A stretch of DNA of 64,000 bases from Novosphingobium marinum (GCF_013408095.1 NZ_JACBZF010000001.1:620001-684000), one strand, 5' to 3'. Shown: positions 46,644-59,056, counted from the stretch's first letter. Notes: a model not told the origin generated them from the letters alone. Numbers and translations are program-made.

Positions 46644-46658
46644 TTAAATCGGGGTTTA
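46644..46658. promoter_or_regulatory. CtrA-like box in the Hpt-like / coiled-coil divergent promoter
   Basis: TTAA, seven bases (ATCGGGG), TTTA: one mismatch from TTAA-N7-TTAA. It lies in the 69-base gap between the Hpt-like gene (minus) and the large coiled-coil gene (plus), so it could serve both. CtrA binding is an inference from the motif. Confidence 0.5.
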
Positions 46659-46688
46659 TTGCGTTTGCGGTCATGGTATTGTTGGCAA

Positions 46689-49574
46689 ATGGTTGGGGGA
46701 TCACGGATCATCGCTTTCGGTGCGGGTGGCGAAGAAGCCGGGCGCGACGAATTCCTGCTCACTGAAGAGGTTGCGGAGGCGGAAAGCCAACCCGACCCTG
46801 ACGATGCATTGCAGGAGAGTTACGTCAGCTTCGATGACGATGGAGAGAGCGCAGAGGAGGTCGGGCGGCCTGACTGGCTATTCCCGTCGATCGCTGTCGG
46901 GCTGGCTCTCGCATGGACCGCTTTCTATTTCTGGGCTCGCTCCGCCGATATTGCTTCGATGGTACCGGGGGACTGGGCTTCCGTGATTTCCGAGTGGGCG
47001 GTTCCGGTTCTGTTGATCGGGGTCGTCTGGCTTATTGCGATGCGTAACAGTCGTCGGGAGGCAACGCGCTTCGGCGACGCCGCACGAGTGCTTTCCGACG
47101 AATCGATGCGCCTCGAAGAGCGGCTCGTCGCGGTGAACCGCGAACTGAGCCTCGCCCGGGAATTCATCGCGTCCCAATCGCGCGACCTGGAGATGCTGGG
47201 CCGTGTGGCGGTCGAACGCCTGTCCACGAACGCGGACCGGTTGCAAAGCCTCATCCGCGACAATGGCGACCGCGTGGAAACCATCGGCACGGTCAGCGAG
47301 GCCGCACTCGACAACATGGAGAAGTTGCGAGGCCAGTTGCCTGTCATCGCCAACTCGGCGAAGGACGTAACGAACAATATCGGAAATGCCGGTCGGACGG
47401 CGCACGGCCAGCTCGAGGAAATGCTCGAAGGCTTTCGCCGGCTCAACGAGTTCGGCGAGGCCAGCGAGCGGCAGGTCGAAAAGCTGCGCACCGTTTTCGG
47501 AGATGTGGTCGGCGAGTTCACAAGGCAATGCGACCAGATTGGCGATATGGCCGACTCCCGCTTCGCATCGCTGGCAGAACGCGGGCTAGACTTTCGGAAC
47601 AGCCTCGACGCGCACGAGGCCGAAGCGCTTGCGGCAATCCGGGAACGTGCGACTGCGCTGGCCGAAGAACTCGATGCCACACGCGCCATGCTCGACGATC
47701 AGGAAGGCGAGAGCCTGAAGTCGCTCCGAGCCCGCCTTTCAACCCTGCGCGACGAGGGCGGCACGATCGCCCGCTCGATCCGCGAAAGCGAGGAACGAGC
47801 CGCTCAAAACTGGCGCGATGCCATCGCGATCATCGAGGAAAGCGCCGCTTCGGCCGCGGGCCTGATCGAAGCGAGAAGCGCGGCCGCGATAGAAGATGCG
47901 AAGGAGAGGTTCGCGGCACTCATCGATCAGTCCGAACGCGCCGGAGCCCGGATCGAGGAACGAAACCGGTTTTTCCGTGACCAGATCGAGGAAATCCGCG
48001 TCGAGATCGAGGAAGGGCACGGCCAAAGCGTGGATGCCATTGCCGAACGGATCGAGGGCCTGCGCGACAGGCTGGCCGAAGCAAGCCTCAGCTTTGTCGG
48101 AGATATCGAAACGCGCCGTTCTGAAGCGGAAGCGGCCGGCCGGGAGATGCTGTCGCGTCTCGACGATCGCCTGCGCATTTTCGACGAGGGCGTCGCGGCC
48201 CGAAGCCAGCGCTTTGGCGACGAACTCGGCACCCGGTTCGAAAGGCTCGAGACCGACGATGCCGAAGCCGCCTTGCGCCTCGAGGCCAAGCTTGCGGCCA
48301 TCGATGAAGAGTTGGCCGAACGTCGCACTGCCCAGGAGCGGCATGTCACGGCCCTTACGGCCCATGCCGAGGCAATGGCGGCTCAGCTCGAAGCATACGA
48401 AGCGCGAATGGCCGAAATCGCTACGCAGGGCGGTCATATCGAGACGCGAATGGCGGCAAGCGTCGACACATTGTCGCAGAACCTTGCTGCCGCGCGCGAT
48501 GCACTGAACGGTACCGAAGCTCAGGTCGGCGGCCTGAACGAGGCCAGTGTCCGGCTTCTGGAACTGATCGAGGCGAGCGCGGAACACGCAAACACTCGTA
48601 TCCCGGCCGTCCTGTCCGAGAGCGAGGACACGCTCGCGTCGATGGAGGACCGCGTCACCAGGATACGCGAGACGGTGCAGGCGGCGCAAGCTGGCGGCGA
48701 TGCCCTGTCGAGTGCACTCGGCACTGCGGATAACAATCTCGGTAAGATTGCAGGCGAGCTGGACAGAATGCAGGCCCTGCTCGGCTCGCAGGATGATGAG
48801 CAACAGGCGCGCCTCGCAGCGCTGCGCGAGCGCGTCTCGGAAATCGAAGCGATCTATGTGCGTCTCGCCGAACGGGCGGACGGCGAACTGGCCCAAGCGA
48901 TCGAGCGGCTTGCCAGCTCGGCCCGCGATGCTGTCTCCGCCATCGGCGAAGAAGGACCTGCAAGGATTTCCGAACTCGCAGCCCGGCTCGGGGAGGAAAG
49001 CGGCGAAGCGCTGGAGAGGGTTGTCCGGACCAAGGCGGCGGAAGCGACGGGGCAACTCGAACAGGCTGCCTCCCATGCGTCCGGTGTCAGTCGCGAAGCG
49101 GCGATCCAGCTTCGCGACCAGCTCGCCAAAGTGGATGAACTCGTCGGCAACCTCGAGCGCCGGGTGGCGCATGCGCGGGAGCGCGCGGAGGAGCAGGTCG
49201 ACAACGATTTCACACGGCGCGTTGCACTCATCACCGAATCGCTCAATTCGAATGCCATCGACATTGCCAAAGCCCTGTCCACCGACGTCTCCGATATGGC
49301 CTGGTCGGCTTACCTGAGAGGGGATCGCGGCATTTTCACCCGGCGTGCCGTTGCCCTCCTCGAGCCGAGCGAAACGAAGGCCATCGTGCAGATTTACGAG
49401 CGCGACGATGAATTCCGCGAGCATGTCAGCCGCTACATTCACGACTTCGAAGCTATATTGCGTCAGGTCCTGTCGACGAGGGACGGCCACGCGCTGGGCG
49501 TCACCTTGCTTTCGTCGGACATGGGAAAGCTCTACGTCGCACTTGCGCAGGCGATCGAGAGATTGCGGAATTGA
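46689..49574 (+). CDS. Inner-membrane-anchored long coiled-coil protein (TipN-like architecture)
   Basis: A 961-residue protein. The N-terminal 60 residues are acidic. Two transmembrane helices follow (about 65-82 and 99-117). Then roughly 750 residues of Glu/Arg/Ala-rich heptad sequence form a coiled coil, and about 90 conserved globular residues close it (SAYLRGDRGIFTRRAVALLE, FREHVSRYIHDFEAILRQV, LLSSDMGKLYVALAQAIERL). Two N-terminal helices plus a long cytoplasmic coil is the layout of Caulobacter TipN, a cell-polarity landmark. I infer a similar role but cannot show homology. ATG 46689 is chosen because upstream codons overlap the divergent promoter. Its stop is 5 bases from the convergent DUF1467 gene. 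Confidence 0.7.
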   Translation: MVGGSRIIAFGAGGEEAGRDEFLLTEEVAEAESQPDPDDALQESYVSFDDDGESAEEVGRPDWLFPSIAVGLALAWTAFYFWARSADIASMVPGDWASVISEWAVPVLLIGVVWLIAMRNSRREATRFGDAARVLSDESMRLEERLVAVNRELSLAREFIASQSRDLEMLGRVAVERLSTNADRLQSLIRDNGDRVETIGTVSEAALDNMEKLRGQLPVIANSAKDVTNNIGNAGRTAHGQLEEMLEGFRRLNEFGEASERQVEKLRTVFGDVVGEFTRQCDQIGDMADSRFASLAERGLDFRNSLDAHEAEALAAIRERATALAEELDATRAMLDDQEGESLKSLRARLSTLRDEGGTIARSIRESEERAAQNWRDAIAIIEESAASAAGLIEARSAAAIEDAKERFAALIDQSERAGARIEERNRFFRDQIEEIRVEIEEGHGQSVDAIAERIEGLRDRLAEASLSFVGDIETRRSEAEAAGREMLSRLDDRLRIFDEGVAARSQRFGDELGTRFERLETDDAEAALRLEAKLAAIDEELAERRTAQERHVTALTAHAEAMAAQLEAYEARMAEIATQGGHIETRMAASVDTLSQNLAAARDALNGTEAQVGGLNEASVRLLELIEASAEHANTRIPAVLSESEDTLASMEDRVTRIRETVQAAQAGGDALSSALGTADNNLGKIAGELDRMQALLGSQDDEQQARLAALRERVSEIEAIYVRLAERADGELAQAIERLASSARDAVSAIGEEGPARISELAARLGEESGEALERVVRTKAAEATGQLEQAASHASGVSREAAIQLRDQLAKVDELVGNLERRVAHARERAEEQVDNDFTRRVALITESLNSNAIDIAKALSTDVSDMAWSAYLRGDRGIFTRRAVALLEPSETKAIVQIYERDDEFREHVSRYIHDFEAILRQVLSTRDGHALGVTLLSSDMGKLYVALAQAIERLRN

Positions 49575-49579
49575 TCCGG

Positions 49580-49870
49580 TTAGTCGGCGGGGTCCTCGTA
49601 ACCCGGCGGCTGACCGAACAAGTTGACGTCCTCGGGCATCAGCCAACCATTGACGTAGTTCGCGTAATAGAGCCCGAACAGAACCGCCGCGAGGATCGTC
49701 GCGCGTATGGCGATCCGTCGCGGACGGAAGTTCGTCGGCGCGCTGTCGGCCTGTCCCCGCACCTTTTCAGCACCGTCTTCGTCAGCAGTGCGAATGCCGA
49801 ACGGCAGGACGAGGAAGGCGCTGAGCACCCAGAACAGACTGTAGATCGCGATGATAGAGGTCCAGTTCAC
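49580..49870 (-). CDS. DUF1467 family membrane protein
   Basis: A 96-residue protein with two transmembrane helices (about 5-25 and 55-73) and LPFGIRTADEDG between them, the DUF1467 signature of alphaproteobacteria. Function unknown. Its ATG overlaps the rnj stop (ATGA), so it is the last gene of the long nuo-birA-coaX-rnj transcript. Confidence 0.85.
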   Translation of the reverse strand: MNWTSIIAIYSLFWVLSAFLVLPFGIRTADEDGAEKVRGQADSAPTNFRPRRIAIRATILAAVLFGLYYANYVNGWLMPEDVNLFGQPPGYEDPAD

Positions 49871-51507
49871 GCGGTGCCGTCCAGCAACATGACCTGTACC
49901 TGGGGCTTCTTCCCCGACCAGCGTTGAGCCGCCCGGCGGGCCGCCAGTCGCGCCGCTTCGATGCGCGCCGCGGCATCGCGTGCATCCTTGCCCTTCAACT
50001 TGCCGAGCGCGTGAGCCACATCGTTTCGCGCTTCTTCGGCGAACTCTTGGAAGTCCTCGTCAAGCGGCAAGCCCATCGCAGCGATCTCGACGACCTCTCC
50101 CCGGCCGATGCCAACCATCACCACGCCGTTGTAGGCCAACCTCCTGCGCATCACGACGGCCTCGCCATCGGCAGGGGCGATGATATCGCCGTCGAGGACG
50201 AGACGGCCGGCGCGAACCTCCCCGAACTTGCCGGGCTTTCCCGGCGCAAGCCTGACCAGGTCACCGTTCTGCTGGATCACGGCCTTGGGAATACCCGACT
50301 GGCGACCGATCCTCGCCTGCTCGCGCATGTGTCGCATCTCGCCGTGGACCGGAACCAGGATATCGGGACGGAGCCACTGATACAGCGCCTGCAGTTCGGG
50401 CCTGCCGGGATGCCCGGAGACATGGATCATGCTTTGCCGGTCGGTGACGATCTCGATCCCGCGCTCGGCCAGCCGGTTCTGGATACGGCCTATCGGGATC
50501 TCGTTCCCGGGAATCTGCCTGCTAGAAAAGAGAACGACGTCTCCCGCTTCCAGGGCGATCGGGTGGTTTCCCTCGGTAATTCGAGACAGGGCCGCGCGGG
50601 GCTCGCCCTGCCCTCCGGTCGCAAGAATGAGGACTTCTCCGCGCGGCAGGCTCATCGCGGTGTCGAAGTCTACGATGTCGGGAAGATCGCGTAGGTAACC
50701 GCTTGCCTTGCCGGTCTCGATAATGCGGTCGAGCGAGCGCCCGGCCACGCAGAGGCTGCGGCCCGTCGATCTTGCGACCGCGCCGAGCGTCTGCAGCCGC
50801 GCAACGTTCGAGGCGAAGGTGGTGACGAGAACGCGGCATCCCTTGTGGAGCGCGACCTCGTCCAGCAATCCGCGCAGCACTTCGCCTTCCGAACCGGACG
50901 ACTCCGGATTGAAGGCATTGGTCGAATCGCACACCAGTGCGAGGACGCCCTCGTCGCCGATTCGCGAGAGTTCGGCCTTTGTGGTCGGAGTGCCGATCTG
51001 AGGTTCCTCGTCGATCTTCCAGTCGCCGGTGTGGAACACACGCCCGTAGGGCGTTTCAATGAGAAGCGCATTTCCCTCGGCAATCGAGTGAGCGAGCGGG
51101 ACGTACCGGATACCGAACGGACCGATGGCGAAGTCTTCGAGGTCGTCGACCACGATGAGTTCGACCCGGTCGGCGATACCCGCCTCCTCGAGCTTGGCGC
51201 GAACGAGACGCGCGGTGAAAGGTGTGGCGTAGAGCGGCGCGCCAAGCTCTTCCGCAAAATAGGGCACGGCGCCGATGTGGTCTTCGTGCGCGTGGGTGAG
51301 GACGATGCCGAGCAGGTCCTCGCGGCGCTCCTCGATGAACTCGGGGTCGGCAAAGACAAGGTCGATACCCGGATATTCCGTGCCGCCGAAGGTCATCCCC
51401 AGATCGACCATCAGCCACTTGCCGTCGCAGCCGTAGAGGTTGACGTTCATGCCGATCTCGCCCGATCCGCCGAGCGCGCAGAATATGAGTTCCTTGCCGG
51501 GCTTCAC
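49867..51507 (-). CDS. rnj: Ribonuclease J
   Basis: Metallo-beta-lactamase-fold enzyme with 5' exonuclease and endonuclease activity, central to mRNA decay and rRNA maturation in alphaproteobacteria. The 546-residue protein has the zinc motif HAHEDHIGA (His72, His74, Asp76, His77), [15 protein letters not shown], and the beta-CASP region with [11 protein letters not shown] and VHGEMRHM. It overlaps coaX by 4 bases and DUF1467 by 4 bases. Confidence 0.94.
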   Translation of the reverse strand: MKPGKELIFCALGGSGEIGMNVNLYGCDGKWLMVDLGMTFGGTEYPGIDLVFADPEFIEERREDLLGIVLTHAHEDHIGAVPYFAEELGAPLYATPFTARLVRAKLEEAGIADRVELIVVDDLEDFAIGPFGIRYVPLAHSIAEGNALLIETPYGRVFHTGDWKIDEEPQIGTPTTKAELSRIGDEGVLALVCDSTNAFNPESSGSEGEVLRGLLDEVALHKGCRVLVTTFASNVARLQTLGAVARSTGRSLCVAGRSLDRIIETGKASGYLRDLPDIVDFDTAMSLPRGEVLILATGGQGEPRAALSRITEGNHPIALEAGDVVLFSSRQIPGNEIPIGRIQNRLAERGIEIVTDRQSMIHVSGHPGRPELQALYQWLRPDILVPVHGEMRHMREQARIGRQSGIPKAVIQQNGDLVRLAPGKPGKFGEVRAGRLVLDGDIIAPADGEAVVMRRRLAYNGVVMVGIGRGEVVEIAAMGLPLDEDFQEFAEEARNDVAHALGKLKGKDARDAAARIEAARLAARRAAQRWSGKKPQVQVMLLDGTA

Positions 51508-52283
51508 GTTGCGCCCGCCCGGCTCGCCAGGATGCCAAGCCCTTCGATCGTGAGGTCGGCATCGACCGCGTCGAAAAGGTCGGTCGCTTCGTCGAACAGG
51601 ATCGCGAGACCACCCGTTGCGACCACTTTCGCCGGCCTTCCGATTTCGCTCCGCATTCTTGAAACGAGGCCTTCGATCATTGCAACGTAGCCCCAGAAGA
51701 CGCCGATCAGCATCTGGTCCTCGGTGTTGCGACCGACGATGCTGTTGCTCTTCGGAACCTCGATGGCGATGCGCGGCAACATCGCGGTGTGACCGACAAG
51801 GGCATCGAGCGAGAGGTTGATGCCTGGCGCGATGATACCGCCCTTGTAGGCTCCGTTGAAATCGATCGCGTCGAATGTCGTGGCAGTGCCGAAGTCGATC
51901 ACGATGAGATCGCCCGGATACTTGGCGTGAGCGGCGACGGCGTTGACCGCGCGGTCGGCGCCAAGAGAGCCCGGCTCGTCTACGTCGATATCAATGGCGT
52001 AGGCGACGTTGCCCTGCCCCGCGACCATCGCATCGACATCGAAATAGCGATTGGCGAGAACCTGCAGGTTGTGCAGCGCGCGCGGAACCACGGTCGAAAC
52101 GATGATGTTGGTGATCGCCTCGCGCGGGATACCTTCTATCTCTAGCAGGCGAAGCAGCCACACCGCGTATTCGTCGGCCGTTCGGCGTGCCTCTGTGGCA
52201 ATGCGCCAGCGAGCACGGATTTCCGACCCTTCGAGCACTGCGAACACGACATTCGTGTTTCCGGCATCGATGGCTAGCAACAT
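51504..52283 (-). CDS. coaX: Type III pantothenate kinase
   Basis: Phosphorylates pantothenate in coenzyme A synthesis; the type III enzyme is not inhibited by CoA. The 259-residue protein starts with the ASKHA-fold [11 protein letters not shown] loop (Asp6), continues with [20 protein letters not shown] and [12 protein letters not shown], and has [11 protein letters not shown] prefer the ATG at 52283 over a TTG two codons earlier. It lies between birA and rnj; this order is common in alphaproteobacteria. Confidence 0.93.
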   Translation of the reverse strand: MLLAIDAGNTNVVFAVLEGSEIRARWRIATEARRTADEYAVWLLRLLEIEGIPREAITNIIVSTVVPRALHNLQVLANRYFDVDAMVAGQGNVAYAIDIDVDEPGSLGADRAVNAVAAHAKYPGDLIVIDFGTATTFDAIDFNGAYKGGIIAPGINLSLDALVGHTAMLPRIAIEVPKSNSIVGRNTEDQMLIGVFWGYVAMIEGLVSRMRSEIGRPAKVVATGGLAILFDEATDLFDAVDADLTIEGLGILASRAGAT

Positions 52284-52291
52284 CGCCAATC

Positions 52292-53041
52292 CTATCCTTT
52301 CGTGTCGGCGAGGAGGACTTCGCCGCTCAGTATCGTCTCGACCCTACCATCTCCAAGTCGCAGTTGCATGGCACCGGCATCGTCGAGTCCGACGAATGTC
52401 CCTTCCAGACCCTTGCCGTCGGCCCCGGTCACCACCAGTTTCGTTCCCGGCGGGTGAGCGGCCGCACTCCACCTGCGTATGACCTGTGCGGTTCCGGCAT
52501 CGCGCCATCTGGCAAGCTCCGCATCGAACGTCGCAGAGAGAACCTGCGCAAAAGCATCTCGTTCCGGCGCTGTACCCAGCGCGGAGAGCGCAATCGTTTC
52601 GCGCCCGTCGATCACGGGCGCTACCTTGAGGTTGACGCCAACTCCGACGACGACGGAATCGGAACTCCGCTCCAGCAGTATTCCGCCGAGCTTGGCAATT
52701 CCGATTAGGAGGTCGTTCGGCCACTTGAGCACCGGCTCGGTCGATAGCGACATTGACTGGCAAATCGCGTCCCGTACGGCGAGACCTGCGACCAGGGCGA
52801 GCATGGCCGGTTCCGGATCGGTCCGGCGCAGATGCACGACCGTCGAGCCCATGAAATTCCCGGCACCGTCAAACCACGGACGGCCGAGCCGTCCCCGCCC
52901 ATCCGCCTGCCGGTCCGCGACGAGCCAGGCCCCTTCGCCGGGCGTTTCACCCGCACGAAGACGTCGGGCCAGATCGGCATTCGTTGATCCGGTGCTTTCG
53001 ACGGATTGTACGCGCGCCACGTTCCCGCGAGTGCCGGTCAC
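52292..53041 (-). CDS. birA: Biotin-[acetyl-CoA-carboxylase] ligase, catalytic form without DNA-binding domain
   Basis: Attaches biotin to carrier proteins. The 249-residue protein has the biotin/ATP loop GRGRLGRPW, the KWPNDLLIG segment and KLGGILLE, and a C-terminal SH3-like region ([16 protein letters not shown]). The N-terminal helix-turn-helix of E. coli BirA is absent, so it is not a biotin-operon repressor. It starts at GTG overlapping the nuoN stop (GTGA); the open frame upstream is out of frame with nuoN and spurious. Confidence 0.92.
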   Translation of the reverse strand: MTGTRGNVARVQSVESTGSTNADLARRLRAGETPGEGAWLVADRQADGRGRLGRPWFDGAGNFMGSTVVHLRRTDPEPAMLALVAGLAVRDAICQSMSLSTEPVLKWPNDLLIGIAKLGGILLERSSDSVVVGVGVNLKVAPVIDGRETIALSALGTAPERDAFAQVLSATFDAELARWRDAGTAQVIRRWSAAAHPPGTKLVVTGADGKGLEGTFVGLDDAGAMQLRLGDGRVETILSGEVLLADTKG

Positions 53042-54501
53042 ACGGCGAGAAACAGGGCCGTTGCCGCGGCATCGGCGTGCGCGCCGAGCCAGGGCGTGAG
53101 CAGGAAGCCAAGCGGCGAGACGAACACCGTCGTGATAACGAGAATCGCCTGATGCGCCCAGTCGCTCTTCCCGGTAACGACTCCAGCCGGCTCGTCGAAG
53201 TACATGATCTTGACGACCTTTAGGTAGTAGTACGCGCCGATCACCGAGGCCGCGATGCCGATAGCCGCCAGCGCGATCATGTCTGCCTGGACCGCCGCCT
53301 GGAAGACCACGAACTTGCCCCAGAAGCCGAACAGCGGCGGGATGCCGGCGAGGCTGAACATGATGATCGCCAGCGCAGCCGCGAGGCCGGGCCGCGTCGC
53401 GGACAGGCCTGAGATGTCGGCGATGGCCTCGACCGGTTCGCCATCCTCGCCCTTCAGCATGAGGACCGCGACGAAGCCGCCCAGCGACATTGCCACGTAT
53501 ATCGCAAGGTAGACGAGCATTGCGGATGCGCCCTCCGGCGTCGCCGCGGCAAGGCCGATCAGCATGAAGCCGACGTTGTTGATCGACGAATAGGCAAGAA
53601 GCCGCTTGATGTTCGCCTGCCCGATCGCACCGAGCGCACCAACGACGATCGAAGCAAGGGCCGCGAAGATCACGATCTGCTGCCAGGCATCTGCCTGCGG
53701 CCCGAAGGCGTCGAGCGCGACGCGCATGGTGAGCGCCAGCGCGGCGACCTTGGGAGCGGTCGAGAAAAAGGTCGTGACGGGCGTGGGCGCACCTTCGTAG
53801 ACGTCCGGCGTCCACATGTGGAAGGGCACGGCGCTGATCTTGAAGGCCAGGCCCGCCAGGACAAACACGACACCGAACAGCGCGCCTGTGGACATGTCGC
53901 CTGCAAGTGCAACGCGGATGCCTTCGAACGAGGTCGTCCCCGTAAAGCCGTAAGTCAGGCTCATTCCGAACAAGAGGATGCCGCTCGCCAGCGCGCCGAG
54001 CACGAAATACTTGAGGCCGGCTTCGGCCGACCGGGCATCTGTGCGGAGGAAAGATGCCAGAACATACGCTGCGAGCGAGTTGAGTTCGAGCCCGATGTAA
54101 AGCGTCAGGAGGTCGCTGGCCGAAACCATGATGCCCATTCCCAACGCGGCAAAGAGCACGAGGATCGGATACTCGGCGCGCATCGCACCGTACCGGTCGA
54201 AGAACGACGGCGCGATCATCAGGCAGGCGCCTGCAGAGAGGTAGATCAAAATCTTCGCGAAAGCGGCAAACGCATCCGCGCGGAACTGCCCCATGAAGGC
54301 AACCGTATCGGGCCCTACCGCGCCGTTCGCCAGCGCTGGCCCGACGAGGAAGGACGCGCCGACAAGCACCGCGACTGCGGCGATGCTGATGGCCTTGCTC
54401 GCCTTGTCGCCAACCCAGGCCGCCACGAGCAACAAGATCAGACCCGCAACAGACAGCAGCAATTCGGGGGCGACGAGGCCCAGAGAGTCTTTGAAGTCCA
54501 T
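53038..54501 (-). CDS. nuoN: NADH-quinone oxidoreductase subunit N
   Basis: Antiporter-like proton-pumping membrane subunit of complex I. The 487-residue protein has about 14 helices. Typical segments include LELNSLAAYVLASF, KYFVLGALASGILL, SAVPFHMWTPDVYEGAP and LLAYSSINNVGFM. It is the last of the nuo genes, overlapping nuoM by one base (TGATG) and birA by GTGA. Confidence 0.95.
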   Translation of the reverse strand: MDFKDSLGLVAPELLLSVAGLILLLVAAWVGDKASKAISIAAVAVLVGASFLVGPALANGAVGPDTVAFMGQFRADAFAAFAKILIYLSAGACLMIAPSFFDRYGAMRAEYPILVLFAALGMGIMVSASDLLTLYIGLELNSLAAYVLASFLRTDARSAEAGLKYFVLGALASGILLFGMSLTYGFTGTTSFEGIRVALAGDMSTGALFGVVFVLAGLAFKISAVPFHMWTPDVYEGAPTPVTTFFSTAPKVAALALTMRVALDAFGPQADAWQQIVIFAALASIVVGALGAIGQANIKRLLAYSSINNVGFMLIGLAAATPEGASAMLVYLAIYVAMSLGGFVAVLMLKGEDGEPVEAIADISGLSATRPGLAAALAIIMFSLAGIPPLFGFWGKFVVFQAAVQADMIALAAIGIAASVIGAYYYLKVVKIMYFDEPAGVVTGKSDWAHQAILVITTVFVSPLGFLLTPWLGAHADAAATALFLAV

Positions 54502-56045
54502 CAGTGAGCTCCCCCGTGCCCAGCAGCTTCGCCTTCTGCTGACGCGGCCATTTCCGGATTACCGGGCGTCACCTGCGCGTCGCCTTCGGGTGCGGATCGC
54601 GCGATCCTCGCTTCGAGAGCTGCGATGTCCTGCCGCATGGGCGCAAGAAAGCTTTCGGGATAGATTCCCATCCACAGGACCGCCGCGGCGACAGGCGCCA
54701 GCAATGCAAACTCGCGCCAGCTCAGATCGGGCATTGCGGCGGCATCGGCATTTCGCTGTTCGCCATAAGCGACGCGGCGGTAGAGGTAGAGCATGTAAGC
54801 GGCGCCGAGAATGATGCCGAGACCGCTGACCAGCGCCACGAGGCTCGAGACCTGGTAGATGCCCGCAAGGCTGAGGAACTCGCCGATGAAGCCGCTCGTT
54901 CCGGGCAGGCCGATCGACGCCATGGTGAACAGCAGGAAGAAGATCGCATACTGCGGCATGTTGATTGAGAGGCCGCCGTACCGACTGATCTCGCGGGTGT
55001 GCAGCCGGTCATAGATCACGCCAACACAAAGAAACAGCGCGCCCGATACCAGCCCGTGGCTGAGCATCATGATCATCGAGCCTTCGAGGCCCTGCACGTT
55101 GAATGCGAACAGGCCGACCGTGACGATGGCCATGTGCGCGACCGAAGAATAGGCGTTCAGCTTCTTCATGTCGTGCTGAACGAGCGCGACCAGCGACGTG
55201 TAGACCACCGCCACCATCGAAAGCACGAAGACAAGCCATGCGAACTGCGCGGATGCTTCGGGGAACATGGGCAGCGAAAAGCGGATGAACCCGTAGCCGC
55301 CCATCTTGAGAAGCACGCCAGCCAGGATGACCGAGCCCGCGGTCGGCGCTTGAACGTGCGCGTCGGGCAGCCAGGTGTGAACCGGCCACATCGGCATCTT
55401 GACCGCAAAGCTTGCGAAGAATGCCAGCCAGAGCCAGGTCTGCGCTTCGGGACTGAAGTCGTAGGCCATCAACGTAGGGATGTCGGTCGTGCCGGCCTCG
55501 TTCACCATCCAGAGCATGGCGATCAGCATCAGCACCGAGCCGAGCAGCGTGTAGAGAAAGAACTTGTAGCTGGCGTAAATGCGGTTGTCCCCACCCCAGA
55601 TGCCGATGATGAGGTACATCGGGATCAGGCCGGCCTCGAAGAAGATGTAGAACAGAAACAGGTCCTGCGCCGCGAAGACGCCGATCATCAGCGTCTCCAT
55701 CAGCAGAAACGCAGCCATGTACTCGCCGGCGCGCGACTTGACCGACGACCAGCTCGCCCCGATGCACACCGGCATCAGGAAGACCGAGAGCATGATCAGC
55801 ATCAGCGCGATGCCATCGATACCCAGAGCCCAGGAAAAACCCGCGAACAGCTCGAAACGCTCGGTGAACTGCCATTGCGCTCCGCCGATGTCGAAGCTGG
55901 CCCACAGCACGATGCCAAGCGCCAGGTCGACGAGCGTCGCGACGAGCGCGGTGACCCGTGCGGCCCGGGCATCGAGGTAGAGACAGGCAACTGCCGCGGC
56001 GAGCGGCACGAGCAGCATCAGGGTGAGGATGGGAAAACTGTTCAT
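54501..56045 (-). CDS. nuoM: NADH-quinone oxidoreductase subunit M
   Basis: Second antiporter-like subunit of complex I. The 514-residue membrane protein has the family residues for proton channels in FYIFFEAGLIPMYLIIG, FAVKMPMWPVHTWLPDAHV and KKLNAYSSVAHMAIVTVG. The tail after the last helix is unusually rich in Ala, Glu and Gly. Nested between nuoL (4-base gap) and nuoN. Confidence 0.95.
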   Translation of the reverse strand: MNSFPILTLMLLVPLAAAVACLYLDARAARVTALVATLVDLALGIVLWASFDIGGAQWQFTERFELFAGFSWALGIDGIALMLIMLSVFLMPVCIGASWSSVKSRAGEYMAAFLLMETLMIGVFAAQDLFLFYIFFEAGLIPMYLIIGIWGGDNRIYASYKFFLYTLLGSVLMLIAMLWMVNEAGTTDIPTLMAYDFSPEAQTWLWLAFFASFAVKMPMWPVHTWLPDAHVQAPTAGSVILAGVLLKMGGYGFIRFSLPMFPEASAQFAWLVFVLSMVAVVYTSLVALVQHDMKKLNAYSSVAHMAIVTVGLFAFNVQGLEGSMIMMLSHGLVSGALFLCVGVIYDRLHTREISRYGGLSINMPQYAIFFLLFTMASIGLPGTSGFIGEFLSLAGIYQVSSLVALVSGLGIILGAAYMLYLYRRVAYGEQRNADAAAMPDLSWREFALLAPVAAAVLWMGIYPESFLAPMRQDIAALEARIARSAPEGDAQVTPGNPEMAASAEGEAAGHGGAH

Positions 56046-56049
56046 CGTA

Positions 56050-58116
<2,067 letters not shown>

Positions 58117-58120
58117 GGTT

Positions 58121-58426
58121 TCAGCCCTTCATCCGGTTGACGTCGTCGACCGCGATCGTGCCGCGGCTACGGAAGTATATGACGAGGATCGCCAGCCCGA
58201 TGGCCGCCTCCCCTGCAGCGACGGTCAAAACGAACATCGCGAATACCTGGCCAGTGAGGTCGCCGAGGAAGGCGCTGAAAGCGACGAGGTTGATGTTGAC
58301 CGCCAGCAGGATCAGCTCGATCGCCATGAGGATGACGATCACGTTCTTGCGATTGAGGAAGATGCCGAGCACGCCGAGCACGAACAGGATCGAGCTGACG
58401 ACGACGTAATGTTCGATACCGATCAC
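58121..58426 (-). CDS. nuoK: NADH-quinone oxidoreductase subunit K
   Basis: Small three-helix membrane subunit of complex I (101 residues). It has [20 protein letters not shown] with the conserved membrane Glu and a second Glu in [12 protein letters not shown], both implicated in proton translocation. The size and order (J-K-L) are standard. Confidence 0.95.
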   Translation of the reverse strand: MIGIEHYVVVSSILFVLGVLGIFLNRKNVIVILMAIELILLAVNINLVAFSAFLGDLTGQVFAMFVLTVAAGEAAIGLAILVIYFRSRGTIAVDDVNRMKG

Positions 58427-58438
58427 CTGGCCGTCCCC

Positions 58439-59056
58439 TTACAGCTTGATGCCCGCGCCCACTTCGGGACGGGTGTTGATCGTGGCGTCCTCCGCGCGGC
58501 GGTAGACCTGGCGGGCGACGTTCTGCCCCCGCACTCCCGGACGATGGCGAAGCGTCAGGACGATCGCGCCGATCATCGCCACGAGCAGGATGATGCCCGC
58601 CGCCTCGAACAGGAAGAGGTAACGGCTGTAGAGCAGAGCGCCGAGCGCCTCGATGTTCGAAAGGCCGACCGCTGCGCTGGCCGTGCCATCGGGCGTGCCG
58701 AGCTGGAGCGCACCGGCGCGATAGGCTCCGACGCCCAAGATGATCTCGGCCAGCAGGACGACCGCGACGAGCATGCCGAGCGGGAAGTTCTTGACGAAAC
58801 CGGCGCGAAGTTCGGCGAAATCGATGTCGAGCATCATCACGACGAACAGGAAGAGCACGGCGACCGCGCCGACGTAGACGATGACGAGAAGCATCGCGAT
58901 GAATTCCGCGCCCACGAGGACCATGAGCCCGGCGGCGTTGAAGAACGCGAGGATCAGCCAGAGCACCGAGTGCACCGGGTTGCGAGCAAGGATCGTGATC
59001 GCTCCGGACCCGATCGTCAGCACCGCGAAGAGGTAAAAGGCTAAGGTCTGAATCAT
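58439..59056 (-). CDS. nuoJ: NADH-quinone oxidoreductase subunit J
   Basis: Membrane subunit of complex I (205 residues, about five helices). The conserved third helix is seen in LLVIVYVGAVAVLFLFVVMM. The C-terminal cytosolic part LRHRPGVRGQNVARQVYRRA is typical of alphaproteobacterial NuoJ. It is between nuoI (15-base gap) and nuoK (12-base gap). Confidence 0.95.
   Translation of the reverse strand: MIQTLAFYLFAVLTIGSGAITILARNPVHSVLWLILAFFNAAGLMVLVGAEFIAMLLVIVYVGAVAVLFLFVVMMLDIDFAELRAGFVKNFPLGMLVAVVLLAEIILGVGAYRAGALQLGTPDGTASAAVGLSNIEALGALLYSRYLFLFEAAGIILLVAMIGAIVLTLRHRPGVRGQNVARQVYRRAEDATINTRPEVGAGIKL

Noticed and set aside
47739-49646. Antisense open frame of 635 codons opposite the coiled-coil gene
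   Set aside because: A shadow of the repetitive Glu/Arg/Ala coding sequence; no family features and no ribosome-binding site.
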